DNA of 64,000 nt from positions 44,289-108,288 of the forward strand of contig NZ_BDCK01000022.1 in assembly GCF_001613465.1 (NCBI RefSeq), read 5' to 3'. Positions 55,372-64,000 of the stretch are shown here, piece after piece (the stretch's first letter is position 1; every line of letters starts with the position of its first letter). Made by a program: the position numbers and the translations under genes. The notes under the pieces are model-generated. The model did not search any database, was not told the origin of the DNA, and was given only the letters and a program-made list of their open reading frames with translations. Origin of the DNA: Nocardia niwae NBRC 108934 = DSM 45340 (lineage in GTDB: Bacteria; Actinomycetota; Actinomycetes; Mycobacteriales; Mycobacteriaceae).

Positions 55372-55690
55372 GCGGACGCCGACCTCGATTCAGCCATGGC
55401 CACACGGTCGTGCCGGGCGGCCTCCGGAGCGGTCAGGAGGTCGGTCCGGGCCCCCACGACCGTCCCGGGTTACCCCCGGAATCGCACTCTACGTCACTAT
55501 CTCCACGCGACGGCTCCATGTAGTGAAAGCCGAGGTGTCGGCCTGATGCCGCAGGCTTTTTCGGCATGTCGCCGACCCGCAGAACAATGCCGCTGATCGC
55601 ACAGTGGGTTGGGGCGAAAACGTTCGTTTCTGTCCCACGAACGCTCGCCCGCCTCGCACTCGCGAACCTTCAGCTCGCGCGACGACCTGA
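55372..55690. other. 319-bp region without a supported gene
   Basis: It probably holds the promoter of the kinase-like gene. Short frames here have no family pattern. Confidence 0.35.
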
Positions 55691-56088
55691 ATGCGCCACA
55701 ACAGCCGTCAAACGCGCCTCGAGCGCGAGCAGGCCGCCGCCGCCGAAGAAGCGCTCAGCCAGGCCGCCGCACGCCACGACGCCACCCGCGCCCAACTCAG
55801 CGAACTGCGTGCCCGCATCGGTGCGCACGAATCCCCTGGCCTCGCCTGCTCACCGAAGCCGCCGACACCGCCGCGCGCGACAACGCCCTCACCGCGGCCC
55901 GCGAATTCGCCGCCGGCCGACAAGACCGCGCCCGTGACGACGCCCGCCGCGCCCAGCGACGCGCCTGGGTTCAAGCCCCCATCGACGAACAGCAGCGCCG
56001 CGCCGAGCTTCCACTCGACCAGCTCGAGCGGGAAGACCGCGCCCGCTACGAGATCCAGGCCCGAGACAATCCCCCGCCCTCGCACTGA
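55691..56088 (+). pseudogene. Frameshifted coiled-coil protein gene
   Basis: The first frame from ATG 55691 reads RLEREQAAAAEEALSQAAAR, then TRAQLSELRARIGAHES, a clear Ala/Glu/Arg coiled coil, and then loses this character. Near 55840 another frame takes over with RLLTEAADTAARDNALTAAR, GRQDRARDDARRAQRRAWVQ and RAELPLDQLEREDRARYEIQ, ending in a stop at 56088. Joined, they would make about 132 residues. A single insertion or deletion explains the break. The style resembles the coiled-coil protein at 46812 and relaxase-associated tails, but no family was fixed. Confidence 0.65.
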
Positions 56089-56474
56089 GCAAGCACGCGA
56101 ACACGCCGTCGCTACGGCAACGGTTGGCCGCGTAAGTCCGTCTGCTATGCCGAGCCCACGCCGCGACCGGCCCGGGACTCCACACAACGTCATGACGACG
56201 AAGAAAGCGAGGCCAGACCGCTTCCCTGAGGTAGTCGCAGCAACGCGAACTATACGTCGCTACAAGAAAGTTTCGGGGCCGCCTTCGGTAATGTCACTGT
56301 GACGCTTGCTGATTGCAGTTCCCGCTGCTTGTCGGCGGCATGGAGCGAAAGGAACCAACGGCTTCACCGGGTACCGGCATACGCGTGGACGGCCGACGCT
56401 TTGCCGTGGTGCCGTAGGCTGGCATATCGCGCCGGATGATGCGGTGCGACAGCCGAGAACGCGGGAGTCGAACC
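56089..56474. other. 386-bp region without a supported gene
   Basis: No coding frame is convincing. Attachment-site remains could lie here beside the tyrosine recombinase, but no duplicated core was recognised. Confidence 0.35.
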
Positions 56475-57680
56475 ATGGACGATCGATCCGGCGTGGTCGC
56501 GGTCCCGGAGTCGGTGCGCACGGAATTGCGCCGTGGTGTGCACAGCGTCCTGGTCGATGCGGCGGCGCTGCGGCTGGTGCGCGATCGCTTCGACGACGCG
56601 CAAGCCGGTTCGCTGCGTCGCTATCTCGAAGCGTCGCAATCGGCGAACACGCTGCGCGCCTACCGGTCCGATTGGGTGGCGTGGTCGGCGTGGTGCAGCA
56701 CCGAGGGCAGGCAGGCCTTGCCCGCCGATGCACTGGACGTGGCCGTCTATCTGGCCGCGGCCGCCGACGCGCGCCGCGACACCGGCGAATGGGCGTTCAG
56801 CCCGGCGACACTGGAACGCAAGTCGGCCGCCATCGCCGCGGTGCACGCGGCCAACGGCCTCCCGTCGCCGACACGGTCGGATGTGGTGCGGCTGACGTTG
56901 CGCGGTATTCGCCGGACCCGTCGCACCCGACCCAAACGCAAACGCCCGGTTCTGCTGCACACCCTGGATCAACTGCTGGACGGGCTGCCCGAACCGGGCT
57001 GGCCCAGCGAACCCGCTCGCCGTCGGGATGCGCTGGCCCTGCTCATGGGGTTCGCCGGGGCGTTGCGCCGCAGCGAATTGGCCGGTCTGCGTATCGGTGA
57101 CGTCGAGATGGGCACCGACCACAGCACCGGCGAACCGATTCTGCTGATCCGGCTGCCCGCGACGAAGACCGACCCCACCGGCGCGGCCGAACACCGCGTG
57201 GCCCTCCCCCGCGGCCGCCGCCCCGCGACCTGCCCGGTCTGCGCCTTCGCCGATTGGCTGCGGCTACGCGAAAAACACGCCACCGCCGGGAGTGGCGGCG
57301 TCCGCGCCTGGCTCGCCGACCATCCGGCGAGATCGGGCGACATCCACCGATGCCATGGCTTCACCGGCACCACCCTCGCCGACGCGGAGCTGCCCTTGTT
57401 CCCCACCATCAACCGGCACGGCGCGATCGGCGACCACGCCATGTCCGGTCGTGCGGTCGCCGAACTGGTCAAGCGCTACGCCGCACGGGCCGGGCTCGAC
57501 CCCGCCTTGTTCTCCGGTCATTCGTTGCGCGCCGGTTTCGCCACCCAGGCCGCGCTCGGCGGCGCCAGCGACCGCGAGATCATGCGCCAAGGTCGCTGGT
57601 CCAACCCGCGCACCGTGCACGGCTACATTCGCACCGCCAATCCGCTGGAAGACAACGCGGTCACCAAGCTCGGATTGTGA
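56475..57680 (+). CDS. Tyrosine recombinase (phage-type integrase)
   Basis: This 401-residue enzyme has a SAM-like core-binding domain (residues about 45-135: RRYLEASQSANTLRAYRSDW) and a catalytic domain. The active-site residues are visible: Arg in GALRRSELAGLRIGD, the His-x-x-Arg box GHSLRAGFAT, a Trp-containing QGRWSNPRTVHGYIR with the nucleophilic Tyr. An insertion with RPATCPVCAFADWLRLREK contains a Cys pair common in this actinobacterial subgroup. The ATG at 56475 was chosen over an upstream in-frame ATG by family fit. No excisionase, phage or plasmid genes are adjacent, so it is a lone recombinase. Confidence 0.9.
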   Translation: MDDRSGVVAVPESVRTELRRGVHSVLVDAAALRLVRDRFDDAQAGSLRRYLEASQSANTLRAYRSDWVAWSAWCSTEGRQALPADALDVAVYLAAAADARRDTGEWAFSPATLERKSAAIAAVHAANGLPSPTRSDVVRLTLRGIRRTRRTRPKRKRPVLLHTLDQLLDGLPEPGWPSEPARRRDALALLMGFAGALRRSELAGLRIGDVEMGTDHSTGEPILLIRLPATKTDPTGAAEHRVALPRGRRPATCPVCAFADWLRLREKHATAGSGGVRAWLADHPARSGDIHRCHGFTGTTLADAELPLFPTINRHGAIGDHAMSGRAVAELVKRYAARAGLDPALFSGHSLRAGFATQAALGGASDREIMRQGRWSNPRTVHGYIRTANPLEDNAVTKLGL

Positions 57681-58033
57681 AATCCGTTTCGGAATTGAAT
57701 GAATTTCCGGCGGTACACGGGGTCCACCTGCCTCGTGGGCACGTCTCCGGAATCTCCGGTCCGGAACCGATCTCGCCGTACTTCTCCAGACCGGCGGCCG
57801 GTCGAACATTCTGCGGCCCGAGGGAAATGCGGTAGCTATTGTGACATCTATCCCGTTGCGTGAAACGGCATTCCATGGCCTGCGCCGATCGAGTGGGCTC
57901 CGCCAACACCGTGACCTGGGGGGATATGACAGAACGAGTGCGTTGATTCGCACTGAAGATCACCCATTCGACTTTCCTGTTTGCGCGAATCGGTATTTTA
58001 TGTCCGCCGCGGCAGACCGATACCGTCGAATTC
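57681..58033. other. 353-bp intergenic region
   Basis: No gene is supported. It should contain the promoter for the amidase gene; AT-richer sequence occurs around 57960-58015. Confidence 0.4.
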
Positions 58034-59482
58034 ATGGAATGGAATTATCGGTCGGCCGAAGAGCTCGCGGCCGCATTGCGTGCCGGCGACGTGACCTCGG
58101 TGGAACTGACGGACGAAGCGATCGCTCGTATCGAGCGCGACGACAAGGCGATCAACGCGATCTGTGTGCGAACCTTCGACCGTGCGCGGGCCGCCGCACG
58201 TCGGGCCGATCAGGCGCGCGCCCGCGGCGAGGACCGGCCGCTGCTCGGCATACCGGTGACGGTCAAAGAGTGCTACAACATGGCTGGGCTGCCCACGACC
58301 TGGGGCATGCCGCAATACGCGAATTATGTGCCCGCCGAGGACGCGGTAGCGGTGGCGCGGCTGAAGGCCGCCGGCGCGGTGGTGCTCGGTAAGACCAATG
58401 TGCCGTTGGGGCTGCAAGATATACAGAGCTTCAACGAGATCTACGGCACCACCAACAACCCGTGGGATCACGGTCGCACGTCGGGTGGTTCCTCCGGCGG
58501 ATCGGCGGCGGCCCTGGCATCCGGATTCGGTGCGCTGTCTCTCGGCTCCGACCTGGCCGGTTCGCTGCGCACCCCCGCGCATTTCTGCGGTGTCTACGCG
58601 CACAAGCCGACAGTCGGGCTGGCGGCGCCCCGCGGGATGGTTCCGCCGTCCGCGCCGGCATTGCCGGTCGATCTCGACCTCGCCGTCGTCGGTCCGATGG
58701 CGCGCACTGCCCGCGACCTCACGCTGCTGCTCGACGTGATGGCCGGCCCGGACCCCCTGACACGCGGCGTCGCGTTCGATCTGGCTCTGCCGCCCGCGCG
58801 CCACGAACAGCTCCGCGATTTCCGAGTCCTGGTCCTCGACGAGCATCCGCTCATTCCGACCGGGTCCGCTGTGCGGGCAGGGGTGAACCGGGTGGCCGAC
58901 GCGCTTGCCGACGGCGGCGCCCGCGTCGAACGGCACAGCCCGCTGCTGCCCGATGTGACCGAAGCCGCGACACTCTACATGCAGTTGCTGTTCTCGGGCT
59001 CCGTCGCATACTTCCCCGTCGACGAGTACGAGCAGTTGCGAAGCCGCGCAGCCGAACTGAGCGCGGACGACCAGAGTTTGGACGCGGCCCGGTTGCGCGC
59101 GATGGTGTTCGGTCACCGCGACTGGCTGGCCGCGAACCACCGTCGCGAGCTGCACCGCCACGGCTGGCGGCAGCTGTTCGCCGAGTTCGACGCCGTGGTG
59201 TGCCCGATCACGCCGACTCCCGCGTTCCCGCACAACCACAACCCTGATCTGCTGGGACGCCGAATCGACATCGACGGTGTCGAGTACCCGTACTTCGACC
59301 AGCTCGTCTGGGCCGGTGTGGCGACGATGCCCGGCCTGCCCGCCACCGCCATCCCGGCGGGTCGATCGCCCGAGGGTCTGCCGGTGGGAGTCCAGCTCAT
59401 CGGTCCGATGTTCGAGGACCGCACCCCACTGCGGCTGGCCGAACTGCTCGAGCAGAAGATCGGCGGCTTCCAGGCACCTTAG
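58034..59482 (+). CDS. Amidase-signature enzyme
   Basis: A 482-residue amidase-signature hydrolase that cleaves amide bonds with a Ser-cisSer-Lys triad. Lys78 lies in IPVTVKECYN, the cis-Ser (about residue 153) in RTSGGSSGGSAAAL, and the nucleophile Ser177 in LGSDLAGSLRTPAHF. The usual GGS before the nucleophile is AGS here. The C-terminal part (TMPGLPATAIPAGRSPEGLP, VGVQLIGPMFED) is standard. There is no signal peptide. Neighbouring GatB or GatA partners are absent, so it is a free-standing catabolic amidase rather than a tRNA amidotransferase. The substrate is unknown. Confidence 0.92.
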   Translation: MEWNYRSAEELAAALRAGDVTSVELTDEAIARIERDDKAINAICVRTFDRARAAARRADQARARGEDRPLLGIPVTVKECYNMAGLPTTWGMPQYANYVPAEDAVAVARLKAAGAVVLGKTNVPLGLQDIQSFNEIYGTTNNPWDHGRTSGGSSGGSAAALASGFGALSLGSDLAGSLRTPAHFCGVYAHKPTVGLAAPRGMVPPSAPALPVDLDLAVVGPMARTARDLTLLLDVMAGPDPLTRGVAFDLALPPARHEQLRDFRVLVLDEHPLIPTGSAVRAGVNRVADALADGGARVERHSPLLPDVTEAATLYMQLLFSGSVAYFPVDEYEQLRSRAAELSADDQSLDAARLRAMVFGHRDWLAANHRRELHRHGWRQLFAEFDAVVCPITPTPAFPHNHNPDLLGRRIDIDGVEYPYFDQLVWAGVATMPGLPATAIPAGRSPEGLPVGVQLIGPMFEDRTPLRLAELLEQKIGGFQAP

Positions 59483-59683
59483 CGTGCACCGGATCGGACC
59501 AGTGCGTCGGCGGCGGCGCCCCAGCCGCCGCCCCGCCCGCACACGACCCTTCGGGGAGGACACCGGCCGAGCCCTCGTGTACCCAGCCAGGACCGAATAC
59601 CGCACGATTCCGATACCGCTCCGTCACCGGTCCCGGCGTCGGGCACGCCCGGCCAGGCTGTTTGCTGAATATATGCTGATGGT

Positions 59684-60646
59684 GTGCTGTCAGCGCCTGC
59701 GCCGATGCTGGCCGTCTCCGGACAGCCGCCGCGAGACGGCGGCCGGTGGGCATTCGAGATGAAATGGGACGGCATCCGCGCCATCGCGCGGTGCCGGGAC
59801 GGGGAATGCCGGTTCTACAGTCGCAACAGTCGGGATCTCAGCGGCTCGTTTCCCGAGCTCACCGCGGTGCTGGCGGATCTGGGTGAGCGTGGTGAGCTGA
59901 TCATCGACGGAGAGATAATCGCACCCGATCCGAAGACGGGGGCGCCGTCGTTCGCTCGCCTGCAGCGGAGGATGCATGTGGTCGCACCGAGTGCGGATTT
60001 GCTGCGCGCCTTCCCGGCGCAATACCTGGCCTTCGATTTGCTGAGCGTCGACGACGCTTCCCTCATGTCTCTGCCCTACACCGCGCGCCGGGAGCGCTTG
60101 GCGGAACTGGCACTCGACCGGCCACTCGCCCGCACCCCGCCGTACTACGCCGATGTCGACCCCATGGTTTTGATGGACGTCGCCCGCGAGCACGGTCTGG
60201 AAGGGATCGTCGCCAAGCGTCTCGATTCCGCGTACTACCCGGGCCGCCGCTCGCCGTTGTGGATCAAGACGCCGCTACGTAAGACGACGGAGGTCGTTGT
60301 CGCGGGCTGGCTACCCGGCACGGGGCGGTTCTCCGCGACGTTCGGTTCGCTCGCGCTCGGCGCTTACAACGACCACGACCAGCTCGCGCACATCGGCAAT
60401 GTCGGCACCGGATGGACCATGCACGATCGGCGCTCTTTGCAAGCGCGCCTGAACGAGTTGTCCCGGCCGGACACGCCCTTCGATGTTCCTCCGCCGCGCG
60501 CGGTCGCCGCCGCCGCGCACTGGGTGGAGCCCGTCCTCGTCGCCGACATCGAATATCGCGAGGCGACGTCGGAGGGGCTGCGCCACCCCAGCTGGCGCGG
60601 CTTACGTCCGGACAAGACGCCACACGAGGCCAAAGTGCCGAAATAG
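59684..60646 (+). CDS. ATP-dependent DNA ligase (LigC/LigD-ligase type)
   Basis: This 320-residue ligase has the adenylation motif I in FEMKWDGIRAIA with the nucleophilic Lys. RDLSGSFPELTAVL, IDGEIIAPDP (motif III region), EGIVAKRLDSAYYPGRRSPL (motif IV) and WIKTPLRKTTEVVVAGW (motif V) follow. The OB-fold domain comes next (GNVGTGWTMHDRRSLQARLN). It lacks polymerase and nuclease domains and has no Ku gene beside it, so it is a stand-alone LigC-like enzyme for repair of breaks or nicks. The GTG at 59684 gives the expected N-terminus. It follows the amidase by 200 bp. Confidence 0.92.
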   Translation: MLSAPAPMLAVSGQPPRDGGRWAFEMKWDGIRAIARCRDGECRFYSRNSRDLSGSFPELTAVLADLGERGELIIDGEIIAPDPKTGAPSFARLQRRMHVVAPSADLLRAFPAQYLAFDLLSVDDASLMSLPYTARRERLAELALDRPLARTPPYYADVDPMVLMDVAREHGLEGIVAKRLDSAYYPGRRSPLWIKTPLRKTTEVVVAGWLPGTGRFSATFGSLALGAYNDHDQLAHIGNVGTGWTMHDRRSLQARLNELSRPDTPFDVPPPRAVAAAAHWVEPVLVADIEYREATSEGLRHPSWRGLRPDKTPHEAKVPK

Positions 60647-60824
60647 GATCCGATGCAACACTGTATTGCGCTTTGATCGCCAGATCGATTTCCTAGTGAG
60701 AGGAGCGCGATCCGCCCACGGATGCGGCGCATGCGCAGCGTGGTCGCTTTCAGAAAGGTTTACCCATGGCAATGGAATCCGGGGCGAGACGGAGGCAACG
60801 CTTCCTTGTGACCTTTCCCGGCGG

Positions 60825-61232
60825 TCACCGGAAGCGACGATCGATGACTTCGCGTGGAAGCTTTGCGGGGCTCGGGTAGGTGATCAGCACGCGGCAACCG
60901 TCCGGGTCGATACCGTCGACGAAACTGATCCCGTTCGCTTGGGCGGTGTGGGTACTGGGGTAATGAGCGCGCAGTCGGTGTTCGATGCCGTCCAGCTCTG
61001 TCTTGCTGTCGGTGGACCAGATGAGGTACACGACGCCCAGGTCACCGATGTGGCGCCTGTGAAACGTGCCGCTGACTCGCAGGTAGAGCTGGAAGCCATC
61101 GGGTGTCAAGAGCAGCGCGACGTCCGGCTCGTGAATCGCGACGCGGCATTCCAATACGTCGCAGTAGAAGCGTATCGAACGATCCAAATCCGACACTTCC
61201 ATAAAACACGACGCGGCCTGCACGATACCCAT
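60825..61232 (-). CDS. VOC-superfamily (glyoxalase-fold) protein
   Basis: This 135-residue protein has paired beta-alpha-beta-beta-beta modules. Module one is ASCFMEVSDLDRSIRFYCDV followed by VAIHEPDVALLLTPDGFQLY; module two is LGVVYLIWSTDSKTELDGIE followed by ISFVDGIDPDGCRVLITYP. Metal ligands cannot be assigned with certainty. Members include dioxygenases, glyoxalases and antibiotic-binding proteins, so no function is proposed. ATG at 61232 has AAAGGAAG upstream, favouring it over an ATG at 61262. Confidence 0.85.
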   Translation of the reverse strand: MGIVQAASCFMEVSDLDRSIRFYCDVLECRVAIHEPDVALLLTPDGFQLYLRVSGTFHRRHIGDLGVVYLIWSTDSKTELDGIEHRLRAHYPSTHTAQANGISFVDGIDPDGCRVLITYPSPAKLPREVIDRRFR

Positions 61233-61594
61233 TTGCTTCCTTTCGAAGCGTCGCCCTATCACTCAACGCTACCGGTTGTTGTGCTGCGTGATGCGTGCTG
61301 CGATCCCGGTCTGTGGCAGTTGCGCATCGTGGTGGACATCGAGCAGAGCAGGCCAGGCGCGGGGGGTCTGGACGATTCTTGTCGTCGAGTTTGCGTGGGC
61401 CAGACCAGGGAATTTCGTCGCGGACGAGTACGACTGCTCGCGCGTCGGCGGTGCGTTCGCGGACGAAGGCGCGTTCGGTATCGGCAGTCGACGCCTGCAG
61501 GGCATCGGTGAGCTGTCTGGTGCTGTGAAGTCGAAGCAAGGGTCGAAAGCCGATGATCAGGGGGAAGCCACAGGCTGGGAGTGAGGTGAAGTTG
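61233..61594. other. 362-bp region between divergent genes
   Basis: It lies between the VOC gene and the SPW-repeat gene, which diverge. No gene is supported; the promoters of both should lie here. Confidence 0.4.
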
Positions 61595-62356
61595 ATGGCA
61601 AGGTCTACGTGGGTGGGGTGGGCAGCACTGGTGGTGGGGATCGGCGCGGTGGCGGCGTCGATCACAGTGAGTTCCACTCGGGTCGGGGAGGGTCTGACAT
61701 TCGGCTTCGGTGCGTTCATCGCGTTCTTCGGGGTGTTGTCGTTGCCGGTGCGGAATCGAACCCCCGATCATTGGGGCTTGTTTGTGGTGGGCTTGGCGAT
61801 GTTCCTGCTGCCCTGGCTGGGTGCCGGTTTCGTCCCTGATCGCGGCGCCGCGTGGACAGCGTGGGTGGCGGGGTTTCTCGCCATGGCCCTCGGGGCCGCG
61901 GCATGGACCCTGGGTAATCCACCCACAGCGTCCGGCATCCGCGATTACAGCACCGGCGCGGCCGAGCGCAGCGCCCTCAGTTATTGGATAAGCCGGGCAG
62001 CACTCGTCGTCGGAGTCGTGACAGTGGTGCTGGCCGGGGCGGTGGTGCACTCATCTGCCGTGGCGACTGCCGTCATGATCGGGCTGGGTGGCCTCACCGC
62101 AGTGACCGCGCTGTGGTCGCTGCTCGCGGGCGATCCGACGCGCGATTACCTGGCCTTGGCCGTCGTAGGGTTTGCCTTGTTCCTCGCGCCGTGGGTCGGT
62201 GGCTTCACGGGTGGCAGCGCCGCATGGACGGCCTGGATATCCGGCTGCCTCGTCACCCTCCTCGGTGGCACGGGATACCTGCGCGACGAGTCCCTGGATA
62301 TCAGCGGCACCGCCGCCGCCACCGCCGAAGCGCGCTACCGCGAACGATTCCGGTGA
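61595..62356 (+). CDS. SPW-repeat membrane protein
   Basis: This 253-residue protein has two SPW-type repeats. The first is around HWGLFVVGLAMFLLPWLGAG with AAWTAWVAGFLAM, the second around YLALAVVGFALFLAPWVGGF with AAWTAWISGCLV. Each contains a pair of transmembrane helices with the conserved (A/L)PW motif and the closing Trp residues. About eight hydrophobic segments are predicted. The family is found mainly in actinobacteria and its role is unknown. The ATG at 61595 follows GAGGTGAAG. A DUF488 gene lies 141 bp downstream in the same direction. Confidence 0.85.
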   Translation: MARSTWVGWAALVVGIGAVAASITVSSTRVGEGLTFGFGAFIAFFGVLSLPVRNRTPDHWGLFVVGLAMFLLPWLGAGFVPDRGAAWTAWVAGFLAMALGAAAWTLGNPPTASGIRDYSTGAAERSALSYWISRAALVVGVVTVVLAGAVVHSSAVATAVMIGLGGLTAVTALWSLLAGDPTRDYLALAVVGFALFLAPWVGGFTGGSAAWTAWISGCLVTLLGGTGYLRDESLDISGTAAATAEARYRERFR

Positions 62357-62497
62357 TGCAGTGGAATGCGTGATCTCAGCGGCGGGGATCTCCTGGTAGG
62401 CGTACCGTTCGATGTGTGGCAAGGACCGGACCGGCCGCCGGGGGCTCGGCCCGCTGAGACTCCGCAAGGCGAGCAGCGATAGAACCGGGAGTCGGCG

Positions 62498-62875
62498 ATG
62501 ACGACTCGACGCATTGTGCAGATCCGCAGAATCTATGACGACCCCACCCCGCGGGACGGTACCCGCGTACTGGTGGACCGGCTCTGGCCCCGCGGTGTCA
62601 GCAAGGCCCGAGCCCGCCTCGACGAGTGGTGCAAACAGGTCGCTCCGTCCACCGAACTGCGCACCTGGTACGGCCACGACCCGAACCTGTTCGATGAATT
62701 CGCTCGCCGCTACCGCGACGAACTGACCGCACCCGATCGCGCCGCCGCCCTCACCCACCTGCGCCAACTGGCCGACCGTAGCACGCTCACGCTGCTGACC
62801 GGCACCAAGAACACCGACATCAGCGAAGCCGCCGTACTCGCCGATCTCGTCGCACACCCGAACAGGTCGCGGTGA
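62498..62875 (+). CDS. DUF488-family protein
   Basis: This 125-residue protein is a small DUF488 member: RRIYDDPTPRDGTRVLVDRL, then WPRGVSKARARLDEWCKQVA, ELRTWYGHDPNLFDEFARRY and STLTLLTGTKNTDISEAAVL. The family has conserved Arg, Trp and His residues that suggest an enzymatic or nucleic-acid role, but it is uncharacterised. The length is normal. A long non-coding gap with a strong hairpin follows before the CBS-domain gene. Confidence 0.88.
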   Translation: MTTRRIVQIRRIYDDPTPRDGTRVLVDRLWPRGVSKARARLDEWCKQVAPSTELRTWYGHDPNLFDEFARRYRDELTAPDRAAALTHLRQLADRSTLTLLTGTKNTDISEAAVLADLVAHPNRSR

Positions 62876-63168
62876 CAATCGAGGACCGCCTGTCTCGCGT
62901 GCTCCAGGCCACAGCAGAAACCTCGACCCCGCAGGGTTGAGACGATTCTGGACCGGCAGAGGCTCGCACGATGATCGAACTCGCCGTCACCTAGGACGCC
63001 TGACACACCCGCGCTGTGCTATCGCCACAGATCCCGATGCCTTGATTGTCGGATCAACACAACCGATCGCCTCGACTCCACGCCATCATGGAGTTGAGCA
63101 GAAGTCGCAGGTAGGAGCAGCGCAATCCGAGCGACTGAGACCCGGCCCGACACCAGGGCCGTGCGCGT

Positions 63169-63207
63169 CGTCAGGGGCGGCAACGCCGCCTCGGCCCGCC
63201 CCTGACG
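63169..63207. terminator. Strong 12-bp hairpin in a 450-bp gap
   Basis: CGTCAGGGGCGG and CCGCCCCTGACG pair perfectly around 15 bases, and GGGACTTTCCC follows. The gap (62876-63325) holds no supported gene. The hairpin may end the DUF488 transcript. GGGACTTT equals one half of a DosR-type dormancy box, though the other half is not convincing. Confidence 0.55.
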
Positions 63208-63325
63208 GGACTTTCCCACCAGCCTACTGCGAGACAGAGGCAGCACTCGGAGAACACGAGGACGGCCCGGTGAAGTGGTCCGCCCTTCGAGCGATCCGGT
63301 CCTGGTTGAAGCGGAGTTGAACGGA

Positions 63326-63913
63326 ATGAGGAATATGCGGGTAAACGAGGTCATGCGAAGACCGATCATCGCTGTGCGGCATACTGATTCGGTACGCGAG
63401 GCGGCGCTGAGGCTCACCGAACTGGGCTATGCGGCGTTGCCCGTTCTCACCCAGGATGACCGCCTCATCGGGGTAGTCACGAGCGGTGACCTGTTGCGGG
63501 CCGGCGAACTCGATGACACCGTCGATGCCGTGATGACCGCACCCGCGGTGTCGGTCTCCGACAGCGCAGCTCTGGCCGAGGTCATGAGGTGGCTGGTAAC
63601 GCGGGGAGTGCGCAGCCTGCCGGTCGTCGACGCAGACGGTTGTGTGGTCGGGATGTTCAGCCGCGGCGACGCGTTACGGAACATGCTCACCCCTGACGAC
63701 GCACTCGCGGCCGATGCACAGAATGTTGTCGATCAATACACCGGCCTGCGGCGCTGGCATGTCACCGTCGAAGAAGGAGACGCCAGCATCTCCGGCCGGT
63801 TCACCGACGAATCCGAACGGCGCATCGCCATCGCCCTGATCCGCACAGTGCCCGGTATCCGTACCGTGACCATCGCGGCGACACCGGCCGCTATGGCCGG
63901 CTCTGCGCACTGA
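63326..63913 (+). CDS. CBS-domain pair with C-terminal BON domain
   Basis: This 195-residue protein has two CBS domains: residues about 3-62 (VNEVMRRPIIAVRHTDSVRE to LIGVVTSGDLLRAG) and 67-122 (VDAVMTAPAVSVSDSAALAE to VVGMFSRGDALRNM). CBS pairs usually bind adenosine nucleotides and sense energy state. A BON-like domain follows (RRWHVTVEEGDASISGRFTD, then RTVPGIRTVTI), which may bind membranes or phospholipids. The ATG at 63326 has GGAG upstream; one at 63335 is possible. In mycobacteria CBS proteins of this kind are hypoxia-induced. The strong hairpin upstream is the only control signal visible. Confidence 0.88.
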   Translation: MRNMRVNEVMRRPIIAVRHTDSVREAALRLTELGYAALPVLTQDDRLIGVVTSGDLLRAGELDDTVDAVMTAPAVSVSDSAALAEVMRWLVTRGVRSLPVVDADGCVVGMFSRGDALRNMLTPDDALAADAQNVVDQYTGLRRWHVTVEEGDASISGRFTDESERRIAIALIRTVPGIRTVTIAATPAAMAGSAH

Positions 63914-64000
63914 CACCGACCCGGCGGACACAACATCCGAACTTCTGCGTGAGCGGCACACCGACCGTCACTTCGATGGGTTCGAGGGGACTGTGGATTA

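Noticed and set aside
61735..61775. tRNA T-arm-like sequence (GAATCGAACCCCC)
   Set aside because: It lies within the SPW-repeat coding sequence and no acceptor, D or anticodon stems can be folded around it.

Overview
The window is high-GC, densely coded actinobacterial DNA. It most resembles a Nocardia or close mycolic-acid actinomycete. The main reason is a diverged receiver protein of the Mycobacterium Rv3143 type next to a complete nuo operon in mycobacterial order. A mycobacterial-type SOS box, a BlaI/M56 pair, an XRE/DUF6879 gene group and a type I polyketide synthase at the left edge fit the same picture. No rRNA, tRNA or CRISPR array was seen. The genus is inferred; no database was searched.

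Left part (1-8.7 kb): the 5' end of a polyketide synthase runs off the edge. It is followed by an HxlR regulator divergent from an imine-reductase-like enzyme, two small stress-type proteins, a TetR/quinone-oxidoreductase pair with a perfect 28-bp palindrome upstream, a BlaI/M56-peptidase/AlkZ-like operon, and a DinB polymerase whose start codon lies inside a LexA box.

Carbon fixation (8.7-14.6 kb): cbbL-cbbS-cbbX-fbp-prk form one tight minus-strand operon with cbbR divergent. This is a red-type (form IC-like) RuBisCO with its activase, its substrate-making kinase and fructose bisphosphatase, which suggests facultative autotrophy.

Middle (14.7-36.4 kb): a methyltransferase is followed by a poorly understood three-gene operon (flavoprotein-like, membrane protein, FHA protein), the receiver-like protein, and nuoA-N. 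All fourteen complex I subunits are encoded, but NuoH and NuoI are one continuous 634-codon frame. A hairpin closes the operon.

Right part (36.4-64 kb): this is accessory DNA. It holds an XRE/DUF6879/small-protein overlapping trio, a decayed resolvase beside a SUKH-like protein, a TetR/hydrolase pair, a methyltransferase, a subtilase without a signal peptide, an HdeD-like membrane protein, a coiled-coil protein, a GNAT enzyme and a lipoprotein. Next comes a scrapyard of Tn3-family transposase fragments around an intact resolvase coupled to an S1-domain protein. After that come a kinase-fold protein, a frameshifted coiled-coil gene, a tyrosine recombinase, an amidase, an ATP-dependent DNA ligase, a VOC protein, an SPW-repeat membrane protein, a DUF488 protein and a CBS-BON protein.
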